From Gerris lacustris (lineage: Eukaryota; Arthropoda; Insecta; Hemiptera; Gerridae): a stretch of DNA of 64,000 nucleotides. How positions within the stretch are numbered: the first letter of the stretch is position 1; each line of letters opens with the position of its first letter. The position numbers were made by a program, and so were the translations under genes. Shown piece after piece: positions 26,101 through 35,900 of this stretch. The notes under the pieces are model-generated. The model was not told the origin of the DNA. It saw only the letters and a list, made by a program, of their open reading frames with translations, and made no database searches. The stretch spans positions 43,415,937-43,479,936 of the forward strand of contig OX578286.1 in assembly GCA_951217055.1 (NCBI GenBank), written 5' to 3'.

Positions 26101-29100
26101 TGATATTCTTTTGTCCAAAAGAGCATTGGACCAAACATCCCTTTTTTATAGTTATTTAGTCAAAGTCATTTATACTCTAAAACAACAGGGGAGTAACAAT
26201 CTAAAGAAGTACCATTTAGTATATTATAATTCTCAACTTATTATAAGGTAGTATAATATTATTCATGTTTCTGAATTGGAAGAAGGGTTGAATGGGGATT
26301 ATAATCTATGCATCTGCACAGATAGATAGATTATAGATTCAGATAGATAGATTATTAGTCATACACATAACAAAATGTAAATCCATCATAATCTCCAAAT
26401 CGATTTTTTTTTTTTTTTGTACCATTACTTTTTCTTACCATGAATGTGAGAAATTAAAAACCAGATATTTTACTGAAAAAATCTTATCATATTCTTTATT
26501 TATTACTACGTAACAACTCCGCCCCTGGAGCCGATCTAGTTGGCTACAATTTTTATAAACACTTACCAGAAAAATGGATACAGATATTACAAAAGTTTTT
26601 CAACGACATTATGGTTTTAGAGGCCACTCCGGAAGACTGGTCAGAAAGTATCACCAAACTGTTGTTTAAAAAAGGAGATAGAAAAAACTTAAATAAATAT
26701 AGAGGAATCTCACTAACTAATTGCGTGTCAAAAATTTTTACATCTATTATAAACCGTCGACTTATAACATGGACAGAAACGCGTAATTTATTACCGGAAT
26801 CACAGGCGGGATTTAGACTCTAAGGGTTGTTTGGACAATATTTTCATTTTAAACGCCGTAGCACAAAATCATTTGAGATTACCCAAGCGTAAAGTGGTTG
26901 CTGCGTTTATCGATTTCAGGAAAGCCTTCGATAGTTTAAATCATAACTTAGTAATAGAAAAACTAAAATCCTTAAACGTGAGTACGAAAATATTGAACAT
27001 TATTATAAGTATTTACGAAAAAGCCAACACTCGTGTAATGTTTAATACTTTAACGACAAAGCGGGTCAACATAACCAAAGGAATTTTACAAGGCGAAATA
27101 TTGTCACCTTTAATATTTAATATGTTTATTAGTGACATATACAAGTTTTTCTCCAGCAAGGGGTATGAAGGTATAAGTATTGATGGCAATTCTTGTATTA
27201 GTATATTAGCATATGCAGATGATCTGACGATACTTGCCGATTCGATAATTCAATTAAACAAAGCTATGAAAATACTTGAAGAATATTGCCAATTAAACGA
27301 CCTTACGGTGAATACGGACAAAACAAAGGTATTAATATTTTCTAAAGGGAAGCTTGCAGAAAACCGACCTAAATGCTATTATAAAGGGAATTTCTTAGAG
27401 GAGGTAAATATGTTCAATTATTTAGGGGTTTATTTCACTAGAAAAGGAGTGTTCGAGGAAGCTGCTAAGCAGGCCGTGGCAAAGAGTCGAGTCATGTCGG
27501 GGGTCCTAAAGGAAACCCTCGCAAAGATATCAAACCGCTCGTTTCAAGCTGTCAAACAAGTATGCAAATCTTGTATTCTCGGTGCATTACTGTACGCGTC
27601 TCCTGTCTGGGCCGGTCGATACCTTCACCAATTAGAAATCGCACAAAATTCCTTTTACAAAAACTATTTCTCTCTACAGTACAACACGCCTCATCATATA
27701 ATTCGACAAGAGTGCCATCTAGAGCATGTTGCAGTAAGTTTTCTTCAACAGGCTCTCTCTTTCATCAATAAAATCCACTCACTTGACGAAAACTCCTACA
27801 TGAAGAAATGTTATAATCGCTTACTAGTTTTAGACTCCACGCCAAATAACACATCGAAATATAACTGGATATCACAGATAAAACATATACTTGCGACAAT
27901 AGAAATAGATACTAGTTTTGTTTTTCAATCCAGCTTTACCAAATCCGACATAAAATATTTAACTCAACAGTACAGTGCTAAACTAAAACTTGTAGACTTC
28001 GAAAACACACAATTATCGCAAAACCATGAGATTTACACCATACTTAATAGCTTCAACCATGAAGATGAGAATTATTTAAGCCCGAAATTCGATCTTTCTT
28101 ACGCCGTTCAAAAGTTAATCGCACAGATCAGAACAACAGGAAATCTAGCTCTAAAGATAAATATACATGGCATATTATATCAAATTAATACAATGGAAAC
28201 ATGTACAGTATGTAACATGAATGAAATTGAAACCCTTGGACACATTATGTTAAGATGCCCTATTTACCAACCACAAAGGAAAGCGTTTATGTCAATGCAA
28301 CTGACTAGTAGCGAGTGGAGCGTAGATACGAACTTAGCAATACTCTTAGGAATCGTATCTTCAAAACAAGCACAATTTTTATTTTATTTTGTTCAAAATA
28401 TTTTGAAAATAAGGTCATTTATTTTAAATGAAAAAAACGTTATTGTTATTAATTAAGAAAAAAAGAGAGGAAATTTAAAGAAAATAAATAGATATATATA
28501 TATATAAATAATAATAAAAAAATAAATAAATAAAGCAGTTGTTATTAATAATTTTGTTTTTAATAGAAATAATTAGTTATTATTTGAGTAGTAAATTAAT
28601 TTCTATTATGAAAGGTATCTTTGTTTTTAGGGTTTTGTAGATTCTTCTCAAAACCCTTATGCCGAGGGTGATGTGTCCGTCTGTCCGTCGCTCTTTGGTT
28701 CATAGGGCCCGAACCGTTTAAGCTATAGAGCTGAAATTTGAAATACTGGTGAAACTTTTTGACCCAACCACAGGAAAAATATACAGAAGTTCAAAATTAA
28801 ATATGCGCATGCGCAATTCGCAAAAATGTTGTAAACTCAAAAATTTATATTTTTTTTAATTTTCGAGTGGGGTATCAAATGAAAGCTGCTGAAGAGTAGG
28901 ACGCAAATATATATATGCTTTTGTAAATTTTGCATTCCTTATTGCGTAAAAAAATCAAAATATACCCAAAAAAAATTTTCCCCCCCCCAACCACTATAGA
29001 TCGGCTGGTCCTAAAATTTCGAAATAATTCATGCTAATGCCTTATTGTGGGGCGATGAAAATTCCGGGAGTTCATCCCAAATTTAAAAAATTGCCAATTT

Positions 29101-31178
29101 TGGGCGCGAAAATTTGAAGTGCGCCAAAAATTTTATTTTCTTAAAATTTTGAGTTGGGTGTCAAATGAAAGCTGCTGAAGAGTAGGACGCAAAGATACAT
29201 ATACATTTTTAAATTTTGCATCCCTTATTGGGTAAAAAAATCAAAATATACCCAAAAAAAATTTTCCCCCCCCCAACCACTATACTTCGGCTGGTCCTAA
29301 AATTTCGAAATAATTCATGCTAATGCCTTATTGTGGGGCGATGAAAATTCCGGGAGTTCATCCCAAATTTTAAAAAATTGCTATTTTTGGGCGCGAAAAT
29401 TTGAAGTGCGCCAAAAATTTTATTTTTTTAAAATTTTGAGTTGGGTATCATATGAAAGCTGGTGGAGAGTAGGATTCAAATATATATTTGCTTTTTCAAA
29501 TATTTCATTCTTTATTAATTTTATAAGTCAAAATATACCCCAAAAATTTCCCCCCTCCCCAACCACTATATAACGGGTGGTCCTAAAATTTCTAAATAAT
29601 TCATGGTTATACCTTATGGTGAAGCGATGGAAATGGTGTGAAAAAATGAATTTTTCTAGTCGTTATTACCGATGAAAAACATTGTGACCCTCCGGGGGAT
29701 CGAACCCGGACCCTTGAGATCGAAGAATAAAATCATAATTACATAACGGGCATGCTTAATCTTCTACAAAACCCTAAAAAGTACTTGGACGCAAGTACTT
29801 CCCTGTGATTTTTTGTTTTATTTTCTCTTTCTACTTCTTTCATTTCTTCAGTTTCTTTTTTCAATAAGATGTAAAATGTTTATAAATGAACTAAAATGTT
29901 AATCTTTAAATTGTAACCCCTTTGTATAAAGCATTAAGCTTTAAAAACAAATAAATATATTATTATTATTATTTATTACTACGTTTTTATTAGCTTGCTT
30001 TCTTGTTTGTTTGTTTGTTTGTTTGTTTGTCCAGTACAAATCTTGCAATCGATCTTTAACTAACTTCCCGAGTAGCTAGACATTTGAAACTTTTAGAATA
30101 GCTTAGAACACGATGACAATGCAACCATTATTTAACCATTATTTAACCACATTATTTTAATACTTTTAGCCATCTTTTAGCAGAATTTAATTAGTTTTCA
30201 GCACATTTTGCTGTATGGAAAGATAGTTCGGAAAAAATCCGCAAGTTATTTTATTTGTTTTGACATATCCCATAGTATTTACAATCTTCATTTTGACGGG
30301 TTTCAAATTTGTGATTTTTTATTAAGAGGATAACATTGAATGACAGCGAAAAGTAAACAAAGAAATAAATAAATTGACGTGTGACTCCCAGGTATGTTTA
30401 CACTTGTGTCCTAGGTACAGGTTTAATTTTTCTGCATCTGTACTTCTTTACTTGTACACATTTTTCTTCTCTTACTGTCCCTACACAGGGGCATACCAAT
30501 GGTTTAGATTCGGTGTTGGTGAGATCCGTTGTACAAAGATTTGTCCTTTTATAGGTTTAACATCAGCTCTCTAGATGGTTGTCATTATTATGTGTAGTAA
30601 ATAAATTCGGAACAATGTATTTTTTTTTTTCACTAACATTATATATAACAATGACAGTTATATTATCAACATTACATACGATTCAACAGAAAATTTAAAA
30701 CGTAGCATATAAAAAGTTCTTTTTATCTTGTAATTATTTGATTATTTTGACATTTCTTTAGTTCTAAGGTGCTTATTTAAAATAATAAATCCAGTATATT
30801 AAGAACTAATAAAATAAAAAAGTTGTTATAAAGGAAAAAATTAAATAGATATCCTAATTATTTTCTATACCTCCTGTGATAAAACTTAAAGAATTCAACT
30901 CAAGATTTAGTATTTATTGTGGCATCAATTCAAACTGAGTTGTTAATTTAAAAAGATTTGGCACTTGATACTCCTAGTAAATCTCTTACTAATAGCCCAT
31001 TTGATATTTTAAGTTGATTGATTCTTGACCTTTCCAACATATATTTTTATACAATGTGTTAGGAGAATGATTATCTTTTGTTCAACAGACATAAAGAAAC
31101 AGTATAAAAATCATTTAAATTATATCACACATTCTACTGTTACAAATCTTAATAATAAGATAAGGATGTAGAAAAGAG

Positions 31179-31260
<82 letters not shown>

Positions 31261-32907
31261 ATTATTATTATATAGAATATATATATTATATATAGAAGTG
31301 TATATATATATTAGAATCTGGAGCCCGGGAGTGAATCCGAAAAAACGACCAAAATCACCGTCACGCAAAAAGCGTCACGAAATCTACGGATGACGATAAC
31401 TTGTGTAAAAGTTGACCGAATTAGTTGAAATTTGGTACACATGTTCATTTTACCAATGCCCAGGACAGGTTGGTTGGACAACGTTATCCGCCCAAGCTTT
31501 CACGCGCAACGCTCACGTAAACGTTAGCTTCAAATTTAAAATTGGAATTTTAGGACGGGAAAAAATTCTAACTTTTTCTATTTAATGAGAGAAACAACTT
31601 TTATAAATAATTTTTTTTAGTAAAACGAACACCAACTCTGCTGTGAGGAGATAAAGATCGCTAAATTTACTAAAGCGGACCTAAACATTTTAAATAAAGA
31701 AAACAACGTTTTTACCGATATCTTATGTTCCAAGGTAACGATTTTAATAAAACTTCATACACATCGTCTAAAGTACAATTGAAACAGGCATGTAAAATTT
31801 CAACCTGATACAAGCAGCAGTTTTTTTTACAGTGACGTGATATATTTTACAATTTTTAAAAGATGATGTCTTAAGTATGGGGTTTGTAGATAATATAGGT
31901 GGAATATTAAGAATGTAGAGTGATTCCCCCACTCCTATATTTCACCTGGTCTCCTTTCGTGCGCAATCACAACTCTTCTATCTTTCCATCTCTCTCTTAC
32001 TCCTTTTGAGTTTGACAAGAAACTCGCTATTTATCCAAAAAACAAAATTTTTTTTCAATTATTGTTTCTATCATTGAGAAAAGTATTCGGATATTACTTA
32101 AAATGGAAAGTGCACCAAGAGAATCGTCAGAAATTGACTGTGTTACATTATTAACCAGTAAAACTGTAAATATATAAGTATAAATTGATGTAATAAAATA
32201 ATATTGCTCATAAGCGGATCAAGGGATTTTTGTAATAAGTTTTACGTAATAATTTTACTAATAATAATTTTCTAATTGAGTCAAAAATATTTATTGGAAC
32301 GAGTAGCTTAAACTTTTCGGACTTCAGGAAAAACTTCCTAATTTACTAACGTTTCGATCGATATTAATATTATTACCCATTCATTGGGCAGAATTTTTAT
32401 TAAACTTCGCTGAAAGTAAAAAAGAAACGTGTTTATTATTGCAATTCTTGACTTACAGGTGAGTAAATAATTAAAAACAAGCAAAGTTGGTTTAGTATAC
32501 TCATCTTTGTGTCAACAATAGCAACAATAAACATGTTTCTTTTTCACTTTCAACGAGGTTTACTAAAAATTCTGCCTTATGAATGGGTAAAAATATCAAT
32601 ATTGATCGAAACGTTAGTCAATAAGGAAGTTTTTCCTGAAGTCCGAAAAGTTTGAGCTCGGTTCTTTACCAAGATATGGGACCTCAAAAAAAATATTTTT
32701 AATTTTTTTTTCTTAAAAATATAATTTGTATAAAATTTTTGTCATATAATTTAAAGGCATGAAAATTAAAATTATATTTTTCTTATAGGAAATTTTGTCA
32801 GCTTTACAACGGTGCCAAACATTTTATTCTAGCTTTTATACTTTTGGTGCAATTAGCATTTTTATGAGCAAAGATATGTAATCTTAAAAAAATCATAAAA
32901 TTTGATT

Positions 32908-32987
<80 letters not shown>

Positions 32988-35900
32988 GTGAAATAACTAA
33001 AAATAAATTAATATCCCCATCAAAATTAAGCAGTAGATTTATATTCTAGACTCTAGATTTACTAGGTAGTAGGTAATTCACTTAGGTAAATTGACTTTAC
33101 CTTAAACAATGAATAAATAATTTAAATTAAATATTCTCCAGTTAATCCCTTTAAAATATTTAAAAACTAACAGACAACTGACAAACAATGTTAGTGAAAT
33201 GAAGTATCTATGGTACTCCCCATTTAAGAAAAGAAAAAAACTCACAGGGAAGTACTTGGGTCCAAGTACTTTTTAGGGTTTTGTAGATGATTAAGCATAC
33301 CCGTTATGTAATAATGGTTTTTTTCTTCGATTTCAAGGGTCCCGGGTTCGATCCCCCGGATAAATAAATAAATAAATTGCATTTTTTCAGAACATTTTCA
33401 TCTCTCCACCATAAGGTATAACCATGAATTATTTCGAAATTTTAGGACCAGCCGTTATATAGTGGTTGGGGGGGGGGGGGAATTTTTTTTGATATATTTT
33501 GATTTTTTTACCCAACAAGGAATGCCACATTTAAAAAATCATATATATATTTGCGTCCTACTCTTCAGCAGCTTTCATTTGATACCCCACTCAAAAATTT
33601 AAAAAAATATACATTTTTGAGTTTACAACATTTTTGCGAATTGCGCATGCCCATATTTAATATTGAGCTTCTGTATATTTTTTCCTGTGGTTGGGTCAAA
33701 AAGTTGCACCAATGTTTCAAATTTCAGCTCTTTAGCTTAAACAGTTCGGGCCCTATGAACCAAAGAGCGACGGACCCCCACCCTCGGCATAAGGGTTTTG
33801 AGAAGAATCTACAAAACCCTAAAAAGGATTAATTGGAGGCAGTTTGAGTATTATATAATTCTGAAATGCCTATCAACCTCCAATTATGTTTAAATTATAA
33901 AACTAATAATAATATTATAAAAAATATTGTATTCTAATTAGAATTCTGGGATAAAGTAGCCTTGGAGGTGACAAATCTTGATGCTTTATGCCACATATTT
34001 TCTATTTTAATATCTTCTATATATATAAAATTAAAGTTTTGTCTGTACATTGGCCTGAATTTTCATTTTAGACATTCCAAAAACCGAATCCGGCCTTAAC
34101 TTTTTTCGTGTATGTATGTGGGTATGTGTGTGTGTCTGTCGCCCCAGTCAGACTTTATAGGCACAAAACTGGCTAAATGAAATCGATTAATTTTTTTTCC
34201 AGGGGTGAGGGCAAACATGTTGTGCAATTTTTAGGCTTGGTTTCATCTAAAAATATTGAGTAGAACCAAAGTTATTAACAATTTTATAAAAAAAAAGTAT
34301 ATAAAACATTACCTAAAAAAAATAGGTTGACCCGCCGTAAACAAACCCCACAGACTCACAAGGAGGAATTTATTTCAATACTTTTCACCTTTTCCAGGCT
34401 ATCAGAGATTAGGTTGTGGGACCATCAAGGTTACTTCAACCCAATTCTGTTTTAATGTATACTGTGTACAGGAATTTATACAATAGAAGTGTATTTTGTA
34501 AAAAAAAAAAATACGTGTGGTGTCGTGGGACACCCGGGAGAAACGAAGTTCCTTACTCTTTTCATTAAATATAAATTATAAAATCGCTGTAATAACTACG
34601 TATATATGGTGGAGTTAGAAAAGAGACAACATTAAAAGTAACTAACTATTTGTACTAGCGGAGTTAAGGCAAAATTAAATGAAAATCTTTTTATTATCTT
34701 TGAAGCGAGCGTCTTTCAATAAATAATGTATTGTATATGTATTGAGAAAAAAGGTAATGATAAATTTATAGTTAAAGCAGATGGTTGTAGAACGAAAAAG
34801 AACTGTCCTCCCAGGCCCAGTCGGCATATTACTCCAATTAAATATTAAAATAAAAAATATAAATCATTAACTCACAAAAACTTCTACTTGTATCAGGTTG
34901 AAATGTTACATGCTTGTTTCAATTGTACTGTAGGTGATGTATACAAAGTTTCATTTAAATCTTTACGTTAGAACGTAAGATATCGGTATAAACGTTGTTT
35001 TCTGTATTTTAATTGGTTTGGTCCACTTTAATAAAGTTAGCGATCTTTATCACTTCATAGTAGTGTCGGTGTTCGTTTTACTAAAAAAAATTATTTAAAA
35101 AAGTTGTTTGTCTCATTAAATAGATGAAGTTAGAATTTTTTCACGTCCAAAAATTCCAATTTTAAATTCGAAGCTTACGTTTACGCGAGCGTTGCGCGTG
35201 AACGCTTGGGCGGATAACGTTGTCCAACGAACTTGTCCCTGACATTGGTAAAATGAACATGTGTACCAAATTTCAACTAAGTCGGTCAACTTTTACACAA
35301 GTTATCGCCATCGGTGGATTTTGAGACGGATTTTGCGTGACGGTGATTTTGTGACGGTGATTTCGTGACGGTGATTTTGGTCGTTTTATTTTGGATTCAC
35401 TCCCGGGCTCCAGAACGTGCCATAAGGAACTTCGTTCCAAAAAAAATCTGAGCAATGAATGGTTTCAACTTTGAGAAAAATGTATTTTCTATTTTGATAC
35501 AAAAGATGTATTGTTCTTCAGCTAATTACACTTAATATTATTTTTCTTTTACAGACCAAAACTCTCTGTCAGGATTAAGAACTATGGATTCTGAAACTCA
35601 AATAAGTAAGTTTTGTTTTTTTTAAATCAAAGATGAAAATTGGCAAATGTTTTTTTTTATTGAGTCCATGATAAGATATCTACAATGTAAAACCAACTTC
35701 AAGATGAATTATTTTAAAATTCTGATAAATAAACCTGGTTTTGTCTCATAAACTCAGTAACACTGCAGTTATCCAGCCACCTAGGAAAAGAGGGTAGAAA
35801 ATTGGGCCGGCCCTCAATCGAATGTACTAATTTATATAGATATAATCTTTCAAATGTATAAATATTAAAAATGAACTCTTTTGACAAAGGGATGTAATCT

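Larger units (their letters stand above)
26514..28545 (+). mobile_element. LINE, 5'-truncated, with a long RT ORF
   Basis: The plus strand starts [19 protein letters not shown], then [20 protein letters not shown], has a frame break at 26821-26831, then a 541-residue open frame. The tail is A/T-rich (AAATAAATAAATAAA) to about 28545. No target duplication found. The clade is undetermined. Confidence 0.82.

Noticed and set aside
31120..31368. Open frame of alternating Ile/Tyr
   Set aside because: It is the (AT)n microsatellite.
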